Under the pieces are notes generated by a model. That model saw only the letters and a program-made list of their open reading frames with translations. It did no database searches and was not told the origin of the DNA. Positions 7,052-14,075 of a stretch of DNA of 16,997 bases are shown piece after piece (the stretch's first letter is position 1; each line of letters opens with the position of its first letter). A program made the position numbers and the translations under genes. Source of the DNA: Chloroflexota bacterium (GTDB taxonomy: Bacteria; Chloroflexota; Limnocylindria; Limnocylindrales; CSP1-4); the NCBI GenBank assembly GCA_021777365.1, contig JAJYDP010000025.1, positions 1-16,997 of the forward strand. The letters are read 5' to 3'.

Positions 7052-7420
7052 ATGGCTGAGCGCAAGAAGCTCGTGATCCTGGCGACGCACGGTCCGGACC
7101 AGCCGGAGATGGCCACCCTGCCGTTCGTGATGGGCGGGGCGGCCGCCGCCGCCGAGTTCGACGTGGTCATGGGGTTCCAGGGCGACGGCGTCCGGCTCAT
7201 GCAGACCGGCGTTGCCGAGACCGTCACCTCGCCCGGGTTCAAACCGATGGCCGAGCTCCTCCAGACGATCCGGGAGTTCGGCGGCACGTTCCTGGTCGGG
7301 GCCCCCTGCATCAAGAGCAGGGGCATCGACGAGGCGGACCTCGTCGACTGCGCCCACGTGGTGACCGCGGGCCGGTTCATCGCCGAGATCGCGTCGGCAA
7401 CCAACACCCTCTTCTACTAG
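7052..7420 (+). CDS. DsrE family sulfur-carrier-like protein
   Basis: This 122-residue cytoplasmic protein belongs to the DsrE/DsrF-like superfamily, whose members accept and pass on persulfide sulfur during sulfur oxidation or tRNA thiolation. It starts at ATG 7052 with AGGAG nine bases upstream. The fold pattern is visible as an N-terminal strand (KLVILATHG), a conserved middle helix after GGAAAAAEFDVVMGFQGDGVRL, and a cysteine at the end of the fourth strand in VGAPCIKSRGI (C86), where DsrE proteins carry their reactive cysteine. C100 is a second candidate. It is the first gene of the operon and is followed by tusA with a 9-base gap, a pairing known from archaeal and bacterial hdr-like sulfur-oxidation clusters. 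The exact DsrE subgroup (DsrE3-like or other) cannot be settled without a tree. Confidence 0.88.
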   Translation: MAERKKLVILATHGPDQPEMATLPFVMGGAAAAAEFDVVMGFQGDGVRLMQTGVAETVTSPGFKPMAELLQTIREFGGTFLVGAPCIKSRGIDEADLVDCAHVVTAGRFIAEIASATNTLFY

Positions 7421-7429
7421 GAGGCCGAG

Positions 7430-7696
7430 ATGGCAGCGGTGATGACGGAGACCGAGATCGCCGGCTTCGGCAAGACCACCATCGTGGATGCGCGCGGAGC
7501 GGCCTGTCCGGGCCCGATGATCGAGGCCAAGAAGGCGATGAACGGCGTCCCCGTCGGCGAGGTCATGGAGCTCTGGTCCGGTGACCCCCAGACCAAGGAG
7601 GACATGGGGTACTGGGCAGAGATGGCCGGCCACACGTTCCTCGGCGTCGTCCCCGCCCGGGGCTACGAGCGGCTCTTCATCCGTCGCGGCAAGTGA
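7430..7696 (+). CDS. tusA: TusA family sulfurtransferase
   Basis: This 88-residue small sulfur carrier has the TusA signature CPxP in DARGAACPGPMIEAKKAM, with the catalytic cysteine at about residue 26. TusA proteins hold sulfur as a persulfide on this residue and hand it to partners such as DsrE, tRNA-modifying enzymes or sHdr complexes. The ATG at 7430 has a near-perfect site, AGGAGG, which overlaps the stop codon of the DsrE gene. Its own stop overlaps the next gene as GTGA. The position between a DsrE protein and heterodisulfide-reductase subunits argues for a dedicated role in dissimilatory or redox sulfur transfer rather than housekeeping tRNA thiolation. Confidence 0.93.
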   Translation: MAAVMTETEIAGFGKTTIVDARGAACPGPMIEAKKAMNGVPVGEVMELWSGDPQTKEDMGYWAEMAGHTFLGVVPARGYERLFIRRGK

Positions 7697-8121
7697 CGGC
7701 CGCAGGGAAGGCTGGTGCGGACGTGTCGGAGTCGCAGCCCCGGATCCTCGTCTTCTCCACGAACGGCATCTCCGACCCGGGGATCGATCTCGCCGGCAGC
7801 CTCCACATGCACTACTCCCCCGAAGTGGTGGCGATCAGCCTTCCCTGCACCAGCGCCGTCCGGCCCGACTGGATCCTGTTTGCCCTCCAGCAGGGCTTCG
7901 ACGGCGTGTTCATCGCGTCCGACGGTGACGAATGCGCGTACCTGTCGGACTGCTCGAGACGATCGGCGCAGATCCTGGGCAAGGCGCAGGACCTGCTGGC
8001 CGAGCACGGGATCGACGATCGCCGGCTCAAGATGGCGGCCATCTGCTCGGTCTGCGCCGAATCGTTCGCCCGCCAGGTTCGCGAGTTCTCCGAAACCCTG
8101 GCGACGTTGAAGGCGGCCTAG
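7693..8121 (+). CDS. MvhD/FlpD-like protein with altered cysteines
   Basis: This 142-residue protein is related to MvhD (the hydrogenase delta-subunit family), which carries electrons over a [2Fe-2S] cluster into HdrA. The similarity is seen in DLAGSLHMHYSPEV, SLPCTSAVRPDWILFALQQG, FDGVFIASDGDECAYLSD and the C-terminal helix. The usual N-terminal CCNWC-type motif is replaced by STNGIS (22-27), and the usual GCHPGDCHY motif reads SDGDECAY. Remaining cysteines are C52, C81, C87, C118 and C121, the last two a CxxC not typical of the family. The start is probably GTG 7693, overlapping the tusA stop. GTG 7723 (AGGGAAGG upstream, 132 residues) is a close alternative. Its stop touches the HdrA start. 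Whether it still binds iron-sulfur is uncertain. Confidence 0.87.
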   Translation: MTAAGKAGADVSESQPRILVFSTNGISDPGIDLAGSLHMHYSPEVVAISLPCTSAVRPDWILFALQQGFDGVFIASDGDECAYLSDCSRRSAQILGKAQDLLAEHGIDDRRLKMAAICSVCAESFARQVREFSETLATLKAA

Positions 8122-10827
8122 ATGGATTACGACGTACTGGTCGTGGGCAGCGGCATCGGCGGGATGGAGTCGGCGCTCAAGCTCGGCGACATGGGGTACC
8201 GGGTGCTGGTGGTCGAGAAGGAGCCGAGCGTCGGCGGCCGCATGGTCCTGCTCAGCAAGGTCTTCCCGACACTCGACTGCGCGAGCTGCATCGCCACGCC
8301 CAAGATGGCGGCGACCGCCCATCACCGCAACGTGACGGTCCTGACCGATTCCGAGATGGCGGCGGTCGCTCGCGAGGACGGAGTGTTCCGGGTCGACGTC
8401 CACAGCAGGCCGCGGTACGTGGATCTCGCCGCATGCACCGGATGCCACAAGTGCGAGGAGGCCTGCACGGTCGCGGTCCCCGACGAGTGGAACGGGGAGA
8501 TGGTCTCCCGCCGCGCGGCCTACATCGCATACCCGCAGGCGATCCCCCAGAAGGCCCTGATCGAGCGGCCCGGCACCTCGCCCTGCACGGATGCCTGCCC
8601 GGCGGGGATCAAGGCGCACGGCTACGTGTCCCTCGTGCGCTCCGGCCTGTACGAGGAGGCGTTCCAGCTCGTCCTGGACGCGACGCCGCTCGTCGGGACG
8701 CTCGGTGCCGCCTGCTACGCGCCCTGCGAACGCGCGTGCACCCGCGGGGAGCTCGAGGGGCCGGTCGCCATCCGGCGCCTCAAGCGGTTCGTCGCCGAGC
8801 GGCACTACGCGCGGTACGACGGACCGGGCGTGGTCCCGGCACGGCCGAACGGCAAGCGTGTCGCCATCGTCGGCTCCGGACCCGCCGGCCTCACCGCCGC
8901 GTGGCAGCTGGCGCGCGCCGGATACGGCGTCCGGGTGTTCGAGGCCGGCCCGGAGCCCGGAGGCTTCCTGCGCCAGGCCATCCCGGTCTATCGACTGCCC
9001 CGCGAGGTCGTGGACCGGGACATCGCCAACCTGGCCACCGTCGGCGTGACGATCACGACGGATACCCCCGTCCGTGACCTGGCCGCGCTGAAGGCCGAAG
9101 GGTACGACGCCGTCCTGGTGGCCACCGGCACGCCCCGGTCGCGGTCACTCGGTATCCCGGGCGAGGATCTCCAGGGCGTCACGGCCGGCGTCGACTTCCT
9201 GCGCGACGTGCGCCTCGGCCGGGCGCCCGACCTCGCGGACAGGCGGGTCGTGGTCGTGGGCGGCGGCAACGTGGCGATGGACGCGGCGCGCACCGCGGTC
9301 CGGCTCGGCGCCGGCGAGACCGTCATCGCGTACCGGCGCGGCCGCGACGAGATGCCGGCGCACCGGGCCGAGGTGGACGACGCGCTCGCCGAGGGCGTCC
9401 GGATCGACTTCCAGGTCGCGCCGACCGGGGTGACCGGCGACGGCCTCGGGCGAGCGGCGGGGCTGCGGTGCCAGCGCATGACGCTCGGCGAACCCGATGA
9501 CTCGGGGCGTCGCCGGCCCGCCCCGATCGAGGGCAGCGAGTTCGTCCTCCCCTGCGACCTCGTGATCGCCGCCGTGGGGCTCGCGCCCGCCCTGGACGAG
9601 TTCGCCGACACGCTCATGCTGGCTCCAGGGGGAACGGTCGCGGTCGACGCCGGCACGCTGCAGAGCCCGGCCGGCTGGCTGTTCGCGGCCGGCGACGCCG
9701 TGACCGGTGCCAGCGACATCGCGCAGGCGGTCGGCCAGGGGCGCCGTGCCGCGCACATGATCGACCAGTGGCTGCAGGGCCGGCCCCTCGGCTCGTTCCC
9801 GGCCTTCGACGACCGCCCGGCGCCGGTCGACAGGGCCGCGGTCCTCGCACGGCAGCACGCGTACGCGCCACGCGAGCCGCTGCTGCCCCCGGCGACGCTC
9901 ACCGCCGTGCCGCGCCACTTCGTCCAGACCGAACCATCGATCACCGAGCAGGAGGCGAGGGAGGCCGCCGGCCGTTGCCTGGACTGCGGCGTCTGCTCCG
10001 AGTGCGGCCAGTGCCTGGCGGCATGCCCGGCCGGCGCGATCGACCTCGCCATGCACGGCCAGGACCGGTCGATCGAGGTGGGGGCGGTCGTCCTCGCCAC
10101 CGGCTACCGGCTCTTCCCCGCCGATCTCAAGCCCCAGTACGGGTATGGCCGCTTCCCGAACGTCATCACCGCGATGCAGATGGAGCGCCTCCTCTCGCCC
10201 ACGCGGCCGTACGCCAGCGTCCTGCGTCCGAGCGATGGCAGGATCCCGCGCCGGATCGCGTATGTCATGTGCACCGGCTCCCGCGACGTGAGCGTCGGGA
10301 ATCCGCTCTGCTCCAGGTTCTGCTGCATGTACTCGCTCAAGCAGAACCAGCTGCTCATGGGCGTCCTTCGCTTCGCGGAGGTGACCGTGCACTACGTCGA
10401 CGTCCGCGCCGTGGGCAAGGGCTACGACGAGTTCTTCGAGCAGGCCAAGGGGATGGGGATCACCTTCACGAAGGGGCGCGTTGCGGCCATCCGCGAGACC
10501 GCGGCGGGCAACCTGGTCCTGCGCTACGAGGACGTCGACCACGGCACCGTCGGCGAGGCCGAATACGACCTCGTCGTCCTGGCCGTGGGCGTCCAGCCCA
10601 ACCGGGACGTCGACCGCCTGTTCGGCGACCAGGGGCTCGCGATCGACGATTTCGCCTACATCGACGAGCCCGACGAGGACTTCAGCCCGGCGGCCACGAG
10701 CATCCCCGGTGTGTTCGTCGCCGGGGCCGTCTCCGGGCCGCGCGACATACCCGAGTCGATCGTCCACGCGGGCGCGGCCGCGATCCAGGTGGCCGCCCAT
10801 CTCGAGGGACGGAGGGCGCTGGCATGA
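8122..10827 (+). CDS. hdrA: HdrA-like protein with inserted GltD/NfnB-type NAD(P)H flavoprotein
   Basis: This 901-residue multi-domain electron-transfer flavoprotein begins directly after the previous stop. Domain order is as follows. Residues 1-100 are an HdrA FAD domain (GSGIGG at 9-14; conserved FPTLDCASC with C53 and C56). C105, C108, C111 and C115 form an HdrA-type [4Fe-4S] motif. Residues 150-600 are a GltD/NfnB-like module with its own Fe-S cysteines (C155, C159, C198, C202, C206), a second FAD motif (GSGPAG 251-256) and an NAD(P) motif (GGGN 380-383, then YRRGRDEMPA, suggesting NADPH). C619, C622, C625, C628, C631 and C635 form a further cysteine cluster. About 640-901 is the rest of HdrA, with CTGSRD and CSRFCCMY. 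It lacks the usual HdrA N-terminal CxCGGNI domain and the C-terminal ferredoxin. HdrL-type fusions in sulfate reducers are the closest known analogy. Confidence 0.93.
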   Translation: MDYDVLVVGSGIGGMESALKLGDMGYRVLVVEKEPSVGGRMVLLSKVFPTLDCASCIATPKMAATAHHRNVTVLTDSEMAAVAREDGVFRVDVHSRPRYVDLAACTGCHKCEEACTVAVPDEWNGEMVSRRAAYIAYPQAIPQKALIERPGTSPCTDACPAGIKAHGYVSLVRSGLYEEAFQLVLDATPLVGTLGAACYAPCERACTRGELEGPVAIRRLKRFVAERHYARYDGPGVVPARPNGKRVAIVGSGPAGLTAAWQLARAGYGVRVFEAGPEPGGFLRQAIPVYRLPREVVDRDIANLATVGVTITTDTPVRDLAALKAEGYDAVLVATGTPRSRSLGIPGEDLQGVTAGVDFLRDVRLGRAPDLADRRVVVVGGGNVAMDAARTAVRLGAGETVIAYRRGRDEMPAHRAEVDDALAEGVRIDFQVAPTGVTGDGLGRAAGLRCQRMTLGEPDDSGRRRPAPIEGSEFVLPCDLVIAAVGLAPALDEFADTLMLAPGGTVAVDAGTLQSPAGWLFAAGDAVTGASDIAQAVGQGRRAAHMIDQWLQGRPLGSFPAFDDRPAPVDRAAVLARQHAYAPREPLLPPATLTAVPRHFVQTEPSITEQEAREAAGRCLDCGVCSECGQCLAACPAGAIDLAMHGQDRSIEVGAVVLATGYRLFPADLKPQYGYGRFPNVITAMQMERLLSPTRPYASVLRPSDGRIPRRIAYVMCTGSRDVSVGNPLCSRFCCMYSLKQNQLLMGVLRFAEVTVHYVDVRAVGKGYDEFFEQAKGMGITFTKGRVAAIRETAAGNLVLRYEDVDHGTVGEAEYDLVVLAVGVQPNRDVDRLFGDQGLAIDDFAYIDEPDEDFSPAATSIPGVFVAGAVSGPRDIPESIVHAGAAAIQVAAHLEGRRALA

Positions 10828-12533
10828 GCGAGCCACGCCTCGCCGTCTACGTCTGCCAGTGCGGTGGGAACATCGGCGATTACGTCGACACGGACCGCGT
10901 CATCGACGCGGTCCGTGACCTGCCCGGCGTGCGGGTTGCCCGTCACGCCATGTTCACCTGCTCCGACACCAACCAGCAGGAGATGATCGACGACGTCGCC
11001 CGGGAGAACCTGGACGGCTTCGTCGTCGCCTGCTGCTCGCCCAGGCTCCACACCTTCACGTTCCGGGGCGTGGCCGAACGCGCCGGACTGAACCCCTACT
11101 GCGTCACCCAGGTCAACATCCGCGAGCAGTGCTCGTGGACCCACACCGACGACCCGGCGGGCGCCACCCGGAAGGCGATCCGGCTCGTCACGGCCGGCGT
11201 GGCGCGAGCGTGTCACGGCAGGCAGCTGCACCCGATCGAGGTGACCACGACACCCCGCGTCGCCATCATCGGCGGCGGCGTGGCCGGGATGCGCGCCGCG
11301 ATCGGCCTGGCGGACGTGGGCATCGACGTCTGCCTCGTCGAGCAGGAGGCCGAGCTGGGCGGCTGGGTCGGCACGTTCGGCGAGATGTTCCCGCGCGGCA
11401 CCGGCGGTCGCGCCCTCGTCGAGCGGATGCGGGGCGAGATCGCCCGCAGACCCCGGATCGAGGTCCTCACCGGCGCGCACGTCGTGAGCAAGTCCGGGAC
11501 CTACGGCAACTACCGGGTCGCGATCGGGATCGGGGACGGCACGACCGAACGCATCGTCGGCCAGATCGTGGTGGCAACCGGGTTCGATACCTACGTGCCT
11601 GCCGCAGGCGAGTTCGGCTACGGCAGCCCGGGGGTGATCACCCTGCCCGAGTTCAGGCGGCTGCTGGACGAGACGCAGGGACCGATCGTTCACGACGGCA
11701 GGCCGGTCTCCAGCATCGGGTACGTCTACTGCGTCGGAAGCCGCGTGGCGGAGCACCCGTACTGCTCGCGCTACTGCTGCAGTGCCGCCGTCCACGCCTC
11801 GCTCCTCGTCGAGGATCGCGATCCGGGCATCCAGCAGTACCACCTCTACCGCGACCTGCGGACCTACGGCAGGAACGAGCTCATGTTCGGCGAGTCGCGG
11901 GAGCGCGGGTCGTACTACCTGCGGTTCGCGGACGACGACCCGCCGCGGGTCTCTGCCGACGGCCACGGCGTCCGGGTCACCGTGCACGACCTGCTCACCG
12001 CCGGCGCGGAGCTGACGGTCGACGTCGATCTGCTCGTCCTCGTGACGGGCATGGTGCCCCGCACCGATGGCGAGCTCGTCGGGACCCTGAAGCTGCCCGT
12101 CGGCCGGGACGGCTTTCTCAACGAGATCCACCCGAAGCTCCGGCCGGTCGAAACCGTGGTCAACGGCGTCCTGATCGCGGGCGCCTGTCAGTCCCCCAAG
12201 ACGGCCGCCGAGAGCGTCGCCTCCGGGCTCGCGGCCGCCGCGCAGGCGGGCGCGGTCCTGAAGCGCGGCGTCGCCTCCCTGGACCCCCAGGTCGCCGTCG
12301 TCGACGCCGCGGCCTGCGACGGCTGCGGCGATTGCATCGAGGCGTGCCCATTCGGGGCGATCGAACTCGTCGGGAACGACGGGCGAGGCGTGGCCACGAT
12401 CGCGGAGGCCGGCTGCAAGGGCTGCGGGGCATGCACCCCGGTCTGCCACACCAGCGCCATCGACCTGCAGGGATACACCGATGCCGAGATCAGGGCCATG
12501 ATCCTCGGCCTGCTCAGTGGGAGTGCGACATGA
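10824..12533 (+). CDS. hdrA: HdrA-like FAD/iron-sulfur subunit (second HdrA)
   Basis: This 569-residue HdrA-family protein overlaps the previous gene as ATGA. Residues 1-140 are the HdrA N-terminal domain (YVCQCGGNIGDYVD; later VACCSPRLHTFTFRG and NIREQCSW). Residues 145-490 are the thioredoxin-reductase-like FAD domain (GGGVAG 150-155; YCVGSR and YCSRYCC as in HdrA). The C-terminus carries two [4Fe-4S] motifs: C498, C501, C504, C508 and C531, C534, C537, C541. The region where HdrA normally has FPTLDCxxC reads FPRGTGG, and the central ferredoxin motif is absent. It therefore supplies the parts missing from the fused HdrA upstream. Together they could form a heterodimer carrying a complete HdrA cofactor chain, as QmoA and QmoB share roles in sulfate reducers. 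Confidence 0.93.
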   Translation: MSEPRLAVYVCQCGGNIGDYVDTDRVIDAVRDLPGVRVARHAMFTCSDTNQQEMIDDVARENLDGFVVACCSPRLHTFTFRGVAERAGLNPYCVTQVNIREQCSWTHTDDPAGATRKAIRLVTAGVARACHGRQLHPIEVTTTPRVAIIGGGVAGMRAAIGLADVGIDVCLVEQEAELGGWVGTFGEMFPRGTGGRALVERMRGEIARRPRIEVLTGAHVVSKSGTYGNYRVAIGIGDGTTERIVGQIVVATGFDTYVPAAGEFGYGSPGVITLPEFRRLLDETQGPIVHDGRPVSSIGYVYCVGSRVAEHPYCSRYCCSAAVHASLLVEDRDPGIQQYHLYRDLRTYGRNELMFGESRERGSYYLRFADDDPPRVSADGHGVRVTVHDLLTAGAELTVDVDLLVLVTGMVPRTDGELVGTLKLPVGRDGFLNEIHPKLRPVETVVNGVLIAGACQSPKTAAESVASGLAAAAQAGAVLKRGVASLDPQVAVVDAAACDGCGDCIEACPFGAIELVGNDGRGVATIAEAGCKGCGACTPVCHTSAIDLQGYTDAEIRAMILGLLSGSAT

Positions 12534-12763
12534 GCCGCGACATCCGCGAGGTGGTCCGTGACGAGCCGCTGGTGCGCGATCGCCTGCTCGCGGCCCTGGC
12601 CGACGGGCCCCTGACGGTGCCCGAGCTCGCGGCAGCCGTGGGCCTGCCGGCCCCCGAGGTGATGGTCTGGATGAACGGGATGCGCAAGTACGGGTACGTC
12701 GTCGAGCAGCGCGGGGCCGGCCGGATGCCCGAGTACCGGTACGCAGCGGTGAAGCGCACATGA
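12530..12763 (+). CDS. Small winged helix-turn-helix protein
   Basis: This 77-residue protein overlaps both neighbours by ATGA. After a short acidic/basic N-terminus it shows a helix-turn-helix (about 24-50: PLTVPELAAAVGLPAPEVMVWM), then RKYGYVVEQ and a wing-like hairpin (GRMPEYRYAAV), the layout of ArsR/MarR-like winged helices. It has no cysteines and no ligand domain. Being translated between two subunits of an enzyme complex is unusual for a transcription factor. It could be an autoregulator of the operon, or a wHTH fold reused as a protein-protein contact for HdrC/HdrB. I cannot tell which. Confidence 0.85.
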   Translation: MSRDIREVVRDEPLVRDRLLAALADGPLTVPELAAAVGLPAPEVMVWMNGMRKYGYVVEQRGAGRMPEYRYAAVKRT

Positions 12764-13062
12764 ACGCAGCGATCGCGCCAGCACGGACCGCCGACCTGCG
12801 CCGCCGGGACGGCTTCGACGCCCGGGCCTGCATGAACTGCGGGTTCTGCAGCGCGGCCTGCCCGCTCGGGATCGACGTCCTGCCGCGGCGACTGTTCCGG
12901 TACGTGCTCTTCGGCATGGACGCGGCCGTCCGCGCCGAGAGCGAGACCATCTTCTCGTGCCTGCTCTGTCGGGCATGCGAGCAGAGCTGCCCGGCCGGGG
13001 TGCACATCACGGAGAACGTGCGGGTCCTGCGCGGCTGGCTGCTCCGGGAGGGACGCTCATGA
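12760..13062 (+). CDS. hdrC: HdrC-like ferredoxin subunit
   Basis: This 100-residue HdrC-type iron-sulfur protein links HdrA to HdrB. It carries two complete [4Fe-4S] motifs: CMNCGFCSAACP (C24, C27, C30, C34) and CLLCRACEQSCP (C67, C70, C73, C77). Between them is the HdrC-typical LFRYVLFGMDAAV helix. Spacing and length are normal for a short HdrC. No membrane segment is present, so it is not the DsrK/HdrE-linked type. It overlaps the preceding wHTH gene and the following hdrB gene, each by ATGA, so equimolar synthesis of HdrC and HdrB is likely. Confidence 0.94.
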   Translation: MNAAIAPARTADLRRRDGFDARACMNCGFCSAACPLGIDVLPRRLFRYVLFGMDAAVRAESETIFSCLLCRACEQSCPAGVHITENVRVLRGWLLREGRS

Positions 13063-14072
13063 CGCTGCCGACACGGGACGTCGCAGGCATCCTCGCGGAC
13101 AACCTGCGCCTCCGCGGTTCCGTGTTGCCCATCCCCGTCCGGCAGGCCACCCGGTGGGCCCGGGTGCTGGACTTGCCGAGGGGCGGCGAGACCGTGCTCT
13201 ACACCGGCCTGATGTACCAGCTCATCCCGTATATCGAGCGGCTCGTGGCCATCGAGCAGTGGGCCGGCGGCACACCGCTCGCCCGCTTCACCGGAATCGG
13301 GCGCCGACTGAACCGACTCGTCAACGGGGTGGCCTTCGTGCCCCGGCCATCCGCGCGGGAACGCGCCGAGTACGACCGCGTTCCCGCCAACGTGGCGCAG
13401 CTGCTGCGTCGGGCCGGCGTCCAGTTCGGCTACCTCTACGAGGACGACCTGTACGCGGGGACACTGGCCTACGACCTGGGCGCCGAAGAGGCCGTGGCCG
13501 TCCACGCCCGACGCGTCGTCGGCCTGCTCCGCAGGCACGGCGTCCGCGAGGTCATCACCATCGACCCGCACACGACGAACATGCTCCGGAGCGTCTACCC
13601 GAAGCTCGTCGGCGCCTGCGACATCCGCGTTCGCAACTACCTCGAGGTGCTCGCCGAGCGCGGCGTGGGCTTCCCGACGCCGCTCCGCCGGCGAGCCGTC
13701 ATCCACGATCCGTGCGTCTACGCGCGCTACGAGAACGTGATCCAACCGCCCAGGACGCTCCTCGCCGCGGCGGGTCTCGACGTGGCGGAACCGGCGAACG
13801 CAGGAAGGCTCACGTGGTGCTGCGGCGGCCCGGCAGAGGCGCTGTACCCGGCCAAGGCGGCGGCCGTCGCGGCGTCCCGCGTGGCGCAACTTCGCGAGGT
13901 GGCACCGGACTGCGTGACGATGTGCCCGATCTGCCTGGTCAACCTGCGCAAGTCGGGCGACGGGATGCGGTTCCGCGACATCTCAGACTACCTGGCCCAG
14001 GCGACTGGCCTGCCCGGCGCGAGTTGCGCCATCGGGCAGGCGGATCCGGCGCCTGGACCCCCCGGGAGGTGA
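13059..14072 (+). CDS. hdrB: HdrB-like catalytic subunit with one CCG domain
   Basis: This 337-residue protein of the HdrB/CCG (cysteine-rich domain) family normally holds the active-site non-cubane iron-sulfur clusters of heterodisulfide reductase. The true start is ATG 13059, overlapping hdrC as ATGA; an in-frame ATG far upstream lies inside hdrC. The C-terminal CCG unit is complete: C219 (HDPCVYARY), C254-C255 (TWCCGGP), C289 and C292 (CPIC), with an extra C285. In the N-terminal unit the expected cysteines are absent: the VLYTG-cysteine position is leucine (VLYTGLMYQ), and the usual CCG stretch reads EDDLYAGTLAYDLG. So only one of the two sites of classical HdrB can form. The last ~20 residues are Pro/Gly-rich and probably disordered. 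Confidence 0.9.
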   Translation: MTLPTRDVAGILADNLRLRGSVLPIPVRQATRWARVLDLPRGGETVLYTGLMYQLIPYIERLVAIEQWAGGTPLARFTGIGRRLNRLVNGVAFVPRPSARERAEYDRVPANVAQLLRRAGVQFGYLYEDDLYAGTLAYDLGAEEAVAVHARRVVGLLRRHGVREVITIDPHTTNMLRSVYPKLVGACDIRVRNYLEVLAERGVGFPTPLRRRAVIHDPCVYARYENVIQPPRTLLAAAGLDVAEPANAGRLTWCCGGPAEALYPAKAAAVAASRVAQLREVAPDCVTMCPICLVNLRKSGDGMRFRDISDYLAQATGLPGASCAIGQADPAPGPPGR

Positions 14073-14075
14073 GCG

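Noticed and set aside
12957..13058. An upstream ATG extending HdrB by 34 residues
   Set aside because: The extension lies inside hdrC in another frame. The ATGA overlap at 13059 matches the pattern of the other junctions and the HdrB family start.
10656..13889. A 1077-codon open frame on the minus strand across the hdr genes
   Set aside because: It lies wholly antisense to several well-recognised genes with intact motifs, its translation is Arg/Asp/His/Gly-rich with no recognisable domain, and such frames are expected from the G/C third-position bias.
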